From NCBI GenBank assembly GCA_020050955.1, contig JAGVJT010000214.1:1-7084 (forward strand): DNA of 7,084 nt, written 5' to 3'. Shown here in pieces: positions 1 to 5,157 of this stretch. Made by a program: the position numbers and the translations under genes. Each line of letters begins with the position of its first letter. Within the stretch, counting starts at the first letter, position 1. This DNA comes from Legionellales bacterium (GTDB lineage: Bacteria > Pseudomonadota > Gammaproteobacteria > Legionellales > Legionellaceae). A model generated the notes under the pieces. The model made no database searches and was not told the origin of the DNA. It saw nothing but the letters and a program-made list of their open reading frames with translations.

Positions 1-142
1 ATTACGGGTGAAGATGATGGGATCGAAAGAAGTATAACTTGCAAAATTTAATTAATACGATTAAAGTTAGCACTTAGCGTACTTTTTTGAAAAAATGATG
101 CTCCTTTTTTTGCATAAAATACATGTCGTGCTTCTGAGTGTG
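1..142. other. Left-edge AT-rich stretch, no supported gene
   Basis: No convincing gene is visible. On the plus strand, frame 1 is open from the edge to a TAA at 49-51 and frame 2 to a TAA at 35-37, so either could be the last residues of an upstream gene, but the pieces are too short to identify. Bases 82-118 are homopolymer-rich (T6, A6 and T7 runs). A TTGAAA at 87-92 and a TAAAAT at 115-120 are 22 bp apart, too far for a good sigma70 promoter, so no promoter is called. The transcript of the downstream leader probably starts here or upstream of the window. Confidence 0.4.
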
Positions 143-233
143 GTGGGTGTTCCCACGATGCGGTGCGGGCCTATGCATTAAAAGGCGTCACAAAAAACCC
201 CGTACCTCCACATGAGCTACGGGGTTTTTTTTT
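143..233 (+). promoter_or_regulatory. Structured 5' leader, candidate transcription attenuator of the MFS gene
   Basis: Three consecutive hairpins can be drawn. P1 is GTGGG-TGTT-CCCAC (143-147/152-156). P2 joins 163-171 to 184-191 (GTG-C and GCC with GGC-G and CAC, small internal loops). P3 is the intrinsic terminator 192-230. Bases 162-169 (GGTGCGGG) can instead pair with 199-206 (CCCGTACC) as eight consecutive pairs including one G-U. That would consume the 5' arm of the terminator, and P2 would in turn compete with it. This is the usual logic of a terminator/antiterminator switch. A seven-codon frame, ATG at 158 to TAA at 179-181 (MRCGPMH), lies across P2 and could be a leader peptide, though no good ribosome binding site precedes it. 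No known riboswitch class was recognised. The alternative is an independent small RNA, or the 3' UTR of an upstream gene. The pairings are seen; the regulatory role is inferred. Confidence 0.45.
192..233 (+). terminator. Strong rho-independent terminator just upstream of the MFS start codon
   Basis: A perfect 13-bp stem (AAAAAACCCCGTA at 192-204 with TACGGGGTTTTTT at 218-230) closes a 13-nt loop and is followed by more T, giving nine T in a row at 225-233. The last T is 10 nt before the ribosome binding site of the MFS gene and 23 nt before its ATG. There is no room for a separate promoter downstream of it, so transcription of the MFS gene must read through this structure or begin inside it. 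Confidence 0.85.
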
Positions 234-256
234 GTTTATTATAAGAGGAAATAGAC

Positions 257-1588
257 ATGAATGCTCAACATCAACCGATCATTTTAGAAAAGCCTGGAAC
301 TCAATGGTTTTATCCATGGGTTATTTGGGTGCTAGGAGCGAGTTTCTTCTTTTATAAATATTTAGTGCAAGTTTCGCCAAGTGTCATGACTCACGATTTG
401 ATGGCGGCTTTTAATGTTCATGGTGTCGGTTTAGGTAATTTGTCGGCATGTTATTTTTATGCCTATCTTCTGATGCAAATTCCTGTCGGCATATTACTCG
501 ATAAGTACAGCCCGCGTTATTTAACAACGGGTGCTATTTTACTATGTGGGTTAAGTACGTTCTTATTTTCTGAAACGAACTCACTGGCCATGGCATGTAT
601 TGCGCGTGCATTAATTGGATTTGGTGCGGCATTTGCGGCAGTTTCGTGTTTTAAAGCGGCGTCACTGTGGTTTCCTGCTAAGCGATTTGCCTTGATTTCA
701 GGCATGTACATGACAGCTGCGATGCTAGGTGCTGTTGGTGGTCAAGCACCGTTATCGCTTTTAGTGCAGGATCATGGATGGCGTTCATCATTAAAAATTA
801 TCGCTATTGTTGGTGTTATTTTAAGTGTGTTATACGTTGTGATTGTTCGCGATAAGCAACATGTTGTCGCTCCAGTAGCCTCGCCTGATGCACCGAAAGG
901 TCGATTTTGGTTAATTTTAAAAAATAAACAAGCGTGGTTACTGTCCATTTATAGTGGGCTTGCGTTTGCGCCAGTGTCTGTATTCGGTGGATTGTGGGGC
1001 GTGCCTTTTCTTCAACAAACCTACTTATTATCTGCTTCTCAGGCAGCAGTGGCTGTTTCTTGGATTTTTATTGGTTTTGCTGTGGGAGCGCCATTGTTGG
1101 GGTGGTGGTCTGATCGTATGAATAGACGTAAGCCCATGATGATGTTTGGTACGTTACTAGCTTTATTGAGTTTGATGATTGTGATTTATAGTGCGCATCT
1201 TTCTGTGGGGACGATTAGCACGTTACTCTTTTTGTTTGGGTTTGGTGCGAGTGGCTTTTTCATTAGTTTTGCGATGATTCGAGAATTATTCCCGCTGTTT
1301 TTTACTGCGACGGTATTAGGATTTATGAATACATTCGATTCGGTTTGTGAGGCCATCTCCGAGCCATTTGTGGGTATATTTTTAGATTTAAGTTGGGATG
1401 GTCGTGTGCAGGATGGTGTGCACCAATTTTCATCTTATGGGTATAAAATGGCATTGACGTTATTGCCTTTGTATTTGATTGTTGCTTTTATCGTGTTAAT
1501 TTTTATTAAAGAGACGTATTGTAAGAGTGTTGGTGAAGAAGTTAATGAAGTAGAGGAGCCTCATGCCAGAACATGCGATCATTCTTGA
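257..1588 (+). CDS. MFS transporter, 12 transmembrane segments
   Basis: This is a 443-residue inner-membrane carrier of the major facilitator superfamily, predicted to be proton-coupled; the substrate cannot be read from the sequence. Hydrophobic helices run from about residue 18 to 418 in two six-helix halves joined by a hydrophilic loop (about 198-222). MFS motif A is clear in the first half (GILLDKYSPR, about 78-87) and in variant form in the second (GWWSDRMNRRK, about 282-292). A motif-B-like ARALIGFG is at about 116-123. The N-terminal style (short cytoplasmic tail, then YFYAYLLMQIPVG) recalls MFS carriers of intracellular gammaproteobacteria, including the Legionella Pht group, but membership is only a possibility. 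The ATG at 257 is chosen because AAGAGGAA (243-250) lies at good spacing before it and the protein begins with a normal short N-terminus. The gene is first of a two-gene set, overlapping the next gene by 26 nt, and sits directly behind a terminator-type leader. Confidence 0.93.
   Translation: MNAQHQPIILEKPGTQWFYPWVIWVLGASFFFYKYLVQVSPSVMTHDLMAAFNVHGVGLGNLSACYFYAYLLMQIPVGILLDKYSPRYLTTGAILLCGLSTFLFSETNSLAMACIARALIGFGAAFAAVSCFKAASLWFPAKRFALISGMYMTAAMLGAVGGQAPLSLLVQDHGWRSSLKIIAIVGVILSVLYVVIVRDKQHVVAPVASPDAPKGRFWLILKNKQAWLLSIYSGLAFAPVSVFGGLWGVPFLQQTYLLSASQAAVAVSWIFIGFAVGAPLLGWWSDRMNRRKPMMMFGTLLALLSLMIVIYSAHLSVGTISTLLFLFGFGASGFFISFAMIRELFPLFFTATVLGFMNTFDSVCEAISEPFVGIFLDLSWDGRVQDGVHQFSSYGYKMALTLLPLYLIVAFIVLIFIKETYCKSVGEEVNEVEEPHARTCDHS
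1553..1558 (+). promoter_or_regulatory. Ribosome binding site inside the MFS gene for the dioxygenase-like gene
   Basis: GAGGAG lies four bases before the ATG at 1563, within the last codons of the MFS gene. It supports the overlapping start and suggests translational coupling: ribosomes finishing the transporter at 1588 are within reach of the start at 1563. Confidence 0.6.
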
Positions 1589-2228
1589 TAAAAAAAATTA
1601 TGTGATTGTAAAACATGCTGTATCACAAGAGATGTGTGAGCTGTTGTCTGAATATGCGCAATTAAAAGCATCGATTAAACCAAATGCGTATAAAAAAGGT
1701 GATGCTTTGAATAACGTACACCGTGAATACGGTGATGCGATGATGGAAACACTTTTAGCCAAATTCACGCCACTTGTTGAGAAAGCAACGGGCAAGTCTC
1801 TTTGGCCGACATTATCTTTTTATTACACTTACAAACATGGCAACCGATTAGCGCCTCATAAAGACAGAAGTTCGTGTCAAATTGTCGCAGGCCTTTGCAT
1901 TGGTGCTGATGAAACGTATAAAAAAACACATGGAACATGGCCACTTTTCTTTTCATTTGATGGGGAAAAAGAGTCAGTAGCGGTTGATTTTGGCGACTTG
2001 GTGATTTTTAAAGGTCATGAGACAGAGCATTGGCGCGATGCTTTTACAGGTGCGTGGTTTGTTTCTGCTATTTTTGGTTATGTCGAAAAAGAAGGTCCTT
2101 TTGCCTTTCAAAAATATGATCAGCGTAAAATGCTTGGAAAACCTCATGTCGGCATGTTTTCTTGGTTGTTAGGATGCATGATGCAACAACTTAAAAAACG
2201 TATATGCGTACGTAAGCCATTGAAATGA
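1563..2228 (+). CDS. 2-oxoglutarate/Fe(II)-dependent dioxygenase-like protein
   Basis: This is a 221-residue soluble protein with the look of a non-haem Fe(II)/2-oxoglutarate oxygenase of the prolyl-hydroxylase-like type. The N-terminus (NYVIVKHAVSQEMCELL, about 12-28) matches the usual opening strand and helix of the fold. YYTYKHGNRLAPHKDRSSCQ (about 87-106) carries the HxD iron motif (H99, D101). It is followed by a WPLFF strand, then GDLVIFKGHETEHWRDAF (about 144-161), where H156, in the conserved-looking EHWR, is the likely distal iron ligand (H152 is an alternative). The usual 2OG-binding Arg or Lys after the distal His is not obvious: the following strand reads FVSAIFGYV. Substrate is unknown. 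The gene follows the MFS gene with a 26-nt overlap, and coupling suggests they serve one process, for example modification or uptake of the same metabolite, which is inference. The basic C-terminus (KKRICVRKPLK) is unremarkable. Confidence 0.8.
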   Translation: MPEHAIILDKKNYVIVKHAVSQEMCELLSEYAQLKASIKPNAYKKGDALNNVHREYGDAMMETLLAKFTPLVEKATGKSLWPTLSFYYTYKHGNRLAPHKDRSSCQIVAGLCIGADETYKKTHGTWPLFFSFDGEKESVAVDFGDLVIFKGHETEHWRDAFTGAWFVSAIFGYVEKEGPFAFQKYDQRKMLGKPHVGMFSWLLGCMMQQLKKRICVRKPLK

Positions 2229-2236
2229 CTTACGTA
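2209..2236. repeat. Near-perfect 28-bp palindrome between convergent genes
   Basis: TACGTAAG (2209-2216) and CTTACGTA (2229-2236) are perfect inverted arms. Inside them CATT and AATG also pair, leaving one C-A mismatch and a two-base centre. The structure covers the stop codon of the dioxygenase-like gene (TGA 2226-2228) and ends 8 bp before the stop codon of the mrp gene on the other strand. Neither strand has a T-run after it, so it is not a standard intrinsic terminator. It may still stop or protect both convergent transcripts, or bind a protein. Confidence 0.6.
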
Positions 2237-2243
2237 TTCATGA

Positions 2244-3317
2244 TTACTCTGTGATAATGGGTGGAAACTTGTCGGCATAGTTTAATGGACGTTCATCTAG
2301 TGCAATTGCTGTTTGTAGTGCTAATGTGGTGAACGCATCGCTAAGATGGGTGTCTTGTTGCGCTGTTGGTGTCCCTTTATCGCCATCACGTCCAATTCTT
2401 GCATCGAGTGGTAGTTGTGCTAACACGCGACAGTGATGTTTCGTGCTAAGAGCTTGAGCACCACCCATTCCGAATAATGGTTCTTGATGTCCACATTGCA
2501 TGCAGCGATGAAGCGACATGTTTTCAACCAAACCCAACACATGAATGTTTGTTTTTTCAAATAAATTTAATGCTTTGTCCGCATCGTGTGTGGCAACGGT
2601 TTGAGGTGTTGTCACCACAATGGCGCCTGCCAATGGAATTTTTTGCACTAAACTTAGCTGGATATCGCCTGTTCCTGGTGGAAGGTCAATGAAGAGGTAA
2701 TCCAATTCGTCCCATTGTGTTAAATCAAGCATTTGTAGTAAGGCTTTGGCAAGCATGGGGCCTCGCCAAATGAGTGTAGAATTTGTTTCATCGGTTAAAT
2801 AACCAATAGACATGGTTTGAATACCATGGGCTTTAACAGGAACATAGTGTTCTTCGTTATATTGCACGGGTTCATGTTTTCCCATCATGGTTGGAATGCT
2901 CGGTCCGTAAATATCGGCATCTAAAATACCAACGCGTGCACCTAAGCGTGCAAGTGATACGGCAAGATTAACACTAACGGTTGATTTGCCAACGCCGCCT
3001 TTGCCGGAGGCAATGGCGATAGTGTTTTTAACACCACGTAACCCTTTACCTGGAAGTTGTGTGCGATGCGCTTTGATAAATTGATCCAGTGTCACATCGA
3101 TATGCAGATCTGGAAACTGTTGTTTTAAAGCGAGTTGCAATCGGGGCAAAAAGGTTTGTTTTAGCAAGGTAATAGGAAAACCTGCGGATAAATGCAGCGA
3201 GCCGACATTATCTTCGATGTGAAACGATGGCTTAATATTTAAATCATAAATGGTTTTTGCTAAGACAGGATCAGGTGTGATTTTTAAGAGTTGTTCTATT
3301 TTTTTATCGATGCTCAT
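2244..3317 (-). CDS. mrp: Mrp/ApbC family iron-sulfur cluster carrier ATPase
   Basis: This is a 357-residue cytoplasmic P-loop ATPase that in this family binds and transfers Fe-S clusters to apoproteins. It has an N-terminal MIP18/DUF59-type domain (about 1-85, divergent) and then the ATPase domain. That domain has a deviant Walker A GKGGVGKS (105-112), the A' motif DADIYGPS (133-140), DLPPGTGD (211-218), ENMS (265-268), and CMQC (C272, C275), the cysteine pair expected to bridge a cluster between two subunits. The FGMGGAQAL and DKGTP elements follow as in E. coli ApbC, which is about the same length (369). The ATG at 3317 is preferred over an in-frame ATG at 3395: the extra 26 residues (MPYAKLVFF onward) do not resemble the family, and AGGGA lies about 10 nt before 3317. 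It stands alone on its strand and is convergent with the dioxygenase-like gene and divergent from the 475-residue gene. Confidence 0.95.
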   Translation of the reverse strand: MSIDKKIEQLLKITPDPVLAKTIYDLNIKPSFHIEDNVGSLHLSAGFPITLLKQTFLPRLQLALKQQFPDLHIDVTLDQFIKAHRTQLPGKGLRGVKNTIAIASGKGGVGKSTVSVNLAVSLARLGARVGILDADIYGPSIPTMMGKHEPVQYNEEHYVPVKAHGIQTMSIGYLTDETNSTLIWRGPMLAKALLQMLDLTQWDELDYLFIDLPPGTGDIQLSLVQKIPLAGAIVVTTPQTVATHDADKALNLFEKTNIHVLGLVENMSLHRCMQCGHQEPLFGMGGAQALSTKHHCRVLAQLPLDARIGRDGDKGTPTAQQDTHLSDAFTTLALQTAIALDERPLNYADKFPPIITE

Positions 3318-3401
3318 GTACCATGATTCCCTAATATGGATGAAAGAGAGATCAAAACAAATTGGATGAAAAAAAACAAGTTTTGCATAAGGCAATTTTT
3401 A

Positions 3402-3429
3402 ATAACATGTGTCGGAGATTTGTGCTCAA
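3402..3429 (-). promoter_or_regulatory. Possible sigma70 promoter for mrp
   Basis: Reading the minus strand, TTGAGC (3429-3424) and TGTTAT (3407-3402) are 16 bp apart, each four of six to consensus. A transcript from here would have a leader of about 75-80 nt before the mrp start at 3317. The match is modest and other weak pairs exist closer to the gene. Confidence 0.3.
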
Positions 3430-3449
3430 GCGTACGTTTGCCTCGTGGA

Positions 3450-3477
3450 TTGACACACACGTACTTATGGTTAAAAA
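3450..3477 (+). promoter_or_regulatory. Possible second promoter for the DUF2235-like gene
   Basis: A perfect -35 hexamer TTGACA (3450-3455) is followed after 16 bp by TAAAAA (3472-3477), four of six to the -10 consensus. It is upstream of and in the same direction as the better-balanced promoter at 3487-3515, and could be an additional start site. Confidence 0.3.
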
Positions 3478-3486
3478 TAAACCATA

Positions 3487-3515
3487 TTGATTTGTAATTA
3501 AGTTGATGTTACAAT
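3487..3515 (+). promoter_or_regulatory. Likely sigma70 promoter for the DUF2235-like gene
   Basis: TTGATT (3487-3492) and TACAAT (3510-3515) are separated by exactly 17 bp; the -10 matches consensus at five of six bases and the -35 at four. The expected start near 3522 gives an unusually long untranslated leader of about 180 nt, which contains all three repeat copies and the hairpin. Confidence 0.5.
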
Positions 3516-3534
3516 CAAAAATCAGTAAAAAATA

Positions 3535-3562
3535 CATCCCAAACGGAGTGAAGAATCTCCTG
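3535..3562 (-). repeat. Intergenic repeat copy 1 (inverted orientation)
   Basis: CATCCC followed by AACGGAGTGAAGAATCTCC is close to a short repeat seen between genes in many bacteria, whose other strand reads GGAGATTCTTCACTCCGTT. This is the best-conserved copy in the window and is inverted relative to copies 2 and 3. The family attribution is from memory of such repeats, not from a search. Confidence 0.5.
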
Positions 3563-3588
3563 AAATAGTCTCCAGCTCGCCCAAGTTT

Positions 3589-3615
3589 AGATCCCTCGTT
3601 ACTCTCAGAATCACG
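3589..3615 (+). repeat. Intergenic repeat copy 2 (degenerate)
   Basis: AGATCCCTCGTTACTCTCAG and the following AATCACG resemble the widespread GATCCcTCGtTaCGCTCaGgATgACG type of intergenic repeat. It agrees with copy 3 at 17 of 27 positions, including the shared TCGTTA and CTC blocks, and lies inverted to copy 1, so 3547-3557 and 3589-3604 can partly pair as a long-range hairpin. Confidence 0.45.
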
Positions 3616-3626
3616 TCGTTGACGTG
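3612..3626 (+). other. Short perfect hairpin in the leader
   Basis: CACGTC (3612-3617) and GACGTG (3621-3626) form a six-base-pair stem with a three-base GTT loop, at the end of repeat copy 2. It is followed by TTAGTTTATTGTTT, which is T-rich but not a continuous T-run, so it is at best a weak terminator or pause site. Confidence 0.45.
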
Positions 3627-3657
3627 TTAGTTTATTGTTTAAAGTTCATCTGACTGT

Positions 3658-3684
3658 GAATCTCTCGTTATGCTCGGTATTGTG
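3658..3684 (+). repeat. Intergenic repeat copy 3 (degenerate)
   Basis: GAATCTCTCGTTATGCTCGG and the following TATTGTG lie in the same orientation as copy 2 and share the CTCGTTA and GCTC-type core. The copy ends 8 bases before the ribosome binding site of the next gene. Confidence 0.4.
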
Positions 3685-3703
3685 AATAAGAAGAAGGTAA
3701 CCT

Positions 3704-5131
3704 ATGACACAACATCCTTTATTAAACATTCATTTTTGTGGTTCAAGTATTTCTGCCGCACGTCAAGATATTGCTTCATTAGCCGCTGTTCGTCAATTTC
3801 GAAACACGTTGATTTTAGCAGGCGTTGGTTCGGAAACGACCTATGATGCTCAAAACAAGGAGTGGTTTCCAACACCCGGGACATTTGATGTGGATAGCGA
3901 TTTGCGGCGCCAACCGCGTCACTCTTTTTTCTACCGGCATTTTTCTAATATAGATCGTCTCGCAGGTTTACTATGGGGGCATGGTGAAGAGGAAAGTTTA
4001 AATTTTGCCATGGCACATGTTCGTAAAAAAATGTCACATATTAGCGCTTCTGAACAAGTTCTTATTAAATTATCAGGCACGAGCAGAGGTGCGTGTGCAA
4101 TGGTGTCATTTGCTAACATGGTTTATCAAGAATACTCAGAGCGTATTATCATTGAATTATTTTTAATTGATCCAAATGCTGGCATTGGGCGACAACACGA
4201 TTTGCTGCGGCGTCATATTCCGCCAAATGTTAGTCGAATGTATGTCACGTTTAATTGTCATGAGCCAATTATTTTCTTTAAAGCGCTGCCTTTATCGCAT
4301 TATTTCATCACAAGCCATCATACTTCGTTATCGGCGATGTATGTTGAGGGTGGGCACTTGGAACAAGAGCTATTTCCAAGTCATCCCAAACAACAACCTG
4401 AGTCATCTGCGAGAATCACACAACACCTTTTGGAATTGTTTTATGCATCGAATGATGATGCACGTGCTCATCGGCCCGTTATCACGACAGTTTTGACTGC
4501 AAAAATTAAACGAGGGTTTGTTTGTGCATCTCATCGGGTAACTGCACTGGATCATTTTATCGAACGTTTGGTGCCATATGAATATGATTGCAAGCCGTAT
4601 CGAGCAGATGAACATCAAGATCTCGTGCGGTTGAGACGAGAAGTACAAGATAATAGGTTGTATGATGAATTTCATTATCAAGTAGGGCATTTTTTAAATC
4701 GTTTGACACATCAGTTACTTATTGAACATGACGTGCCGCATGCAGCTTTGATGTGTAATATTACCTATGAGCTAATCCGTGCGATGACACCAAGTTTGCA
4801 ACAAACGGCTATTGAAAAAAAGGTTATCCTCACTCGATTTGAGCACCAAGCCACGCAATATGAGCATCAGTACTGGATGCGACATATCTTAGCACCACTG
4901 ACAGGTTTTGTTTGGGGCATGAGTGTTGGTTTAGTCACGAGCGTTGGTGCGTTTTTGATAGGGTTCATGCCTGATGGCTTATATGGCGCATTGGCTATCC
5001 CATCGATGATCATCGGTGCTTATTATGGATTTTTAGCAGGCTTTCATGGTGGTGTTGAGTTCATGTTAGCACCTCAATGTGCACATCACGTTGTGGAGGC
5101 GACAGAGTCTTTGCTTCGACATACTGTTTAA
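3704..5131 (+). CDS. DUF2235-like serine hydrolase domain with C-terminal membrane hairpin
   Basis: This 475-residue protein has no gene name I recognise. The first half follows the DUF2235 alpha/beta-hydrolase layout. It opens with a strand (NIHFCGSS, about 8-15), then LILAGVGSET (about 36-45, like the VG-T loop of that family) and the nucleophile elbow SGTSRGA with S127. Next are LFLIDPNAG with D156, YVTFNCHEP (about 180-188), and SAMYVEGGHLEQE with H218. Ser127, Asp156 and His218 are the expected triad, so esterase, lipase or phospholipase activity is plausible. Residues about 250-390 are helical and charged. Two glycine-rich hydrophobic segments (about 396-421 and 427-449) form a membrane hairpin, followed by a short hydrophilic tail. 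There is no signal peptide. AGAAGG (3692-3697) six bases before the ATG supports the start. It has its own long leader and no operon partner. DUF2235 proteins include secreted toxins and host-directed effectors, but nothing here proves secretion. Confidence 0.8.
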   Translation: MTQHPLLNIHFCGSSISAARQDIASLAAVRQFRNTLILAGVGSETTYDAQNKEWFPTPGTFDVDSDLRRQPRHSFFYRHFSNIDRLAGLLWGHGEEESLNFAMAHVRKKMSHISASEQVLIKLSGTSRGACAMVSFANMVYQEYSERIIIELFLIDPNAGIGRQHDLLRRHIPPNVSRMYVTFNCHEPIIFFKALPLSHYFITSHHTSLSAMYVEGGHLEQELFPSHPKQQPESSARITQHLLELFYASNDDARAHRPVITTVLTAKIKRGFVCASHRVTALDHFIERLVPYEYDCKPYRADEHQDLVRLRREVQDNRLYDEFHYQVGHFLNRLTHQLLIEHDVPHAALMCNITYELIRAMTPSLQQTAIEKKVILTRFEHQATQYEHQYWMRHILAPLTGFVWGMSVGLVTSVGAFLIGFMPDGLYGALAIPSMIIGAYYGFLAGFHGGVEFMLAPQCAHHVVEATESLLRHTV

Positions 5132-5145
5132 ACGGCACTTATTCA

Positions 5146-5157
5146 TGACACGCGTCA
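5146..5157. repeat. Small inverted repeat between convergent genes
   Basis: TGACACGCGTCA contains TGAC and GTCA arms around ACGC and overlaps the helicase-nuclease stop codon (5155-5157). It is the only structure in the 23-bp gap between the two convergent stops. No T-run follows on either strand, so termination by it is doubtful. Confidence 0.25.

Larger units (their letters stand above)
3318..3703. other. Divergent intergenic region with promoters and degenerate repeats
   Basis: This 386-bp gene-free stretch separates the divergent mrp gene and the DUF2235-like gene. It contains a candidate promoter for each direction in its left half, and three degenerate intergenic repeat copies plus a short hairpin in its right half, all listed separately. 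A GTACGT (3432-3437) and ACGTAC (3459-3464) inverted pair lies between and overlaps the candidate promoters; it could be an operator, but six-base arms are easily due to chance. No tRNA, rRNA or convincing small ORF was seen. Confidence 0.7.

Noticed and set aside
87..120. TTGAAA / TAAAAT as a promoter for the leader
   Set aside because: The 22-bp spacing is outside the sigma70 range and no better -35 is found for TAAAAT.
77..124. Minus-strand small ORF MYFMQKKEHH and following residues
   Set aside because: Sixteen codons made largely from A/T runs, without a ribosome binding site or neighbour that would support translation.
138..171. Resemblance of AGTGTGGTGGGTGTTCCCAC and following bases to the 3' part of 5S rRNA
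   Set aside because: The upstream 85 bases that should hold the rest of 5S rRNA are AT-rich and unlike it, and the closing helix is absent. Treated as a local hairpin only.
163..357. Open frame of 64 codons starting with GTG at 163
   Set aside because: It runs through the terminator stem and far into the MFS gene in another frame, and has no ribosome binding site or recognisable product.
3318..3395. Longer mrp start at 3395, adding 26 residues
   Set aside because: The extension does not fit the Mrp family N-terminus, and the start at 3317 begins with a normal MSIDKKIEQLL helix.
3506..3568. Small plus-strand ORF MLQSKISKKYIPNGVKNLLK
   Set aside because: Its ATG overlaps the candidate -10 region, so it would lie upstream of the transcript start, it has no ribosome binding site, and its 3' half is just the intergenic repeat.
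3702..3884. Minus-strand 60-codon frame over the start of the DUF2235-like gene
   Set aside because: It is a shadow of the plus-strand gene, which has a good ribosome binding site and domain motifs.
4403..4690. Minus-strand 95-codon frame within the DUF2235-like gene
   Set aside because: Antisense to a motif-bearing gene, with cysteine- and isoleucine-rich composition typical of a chance frame.
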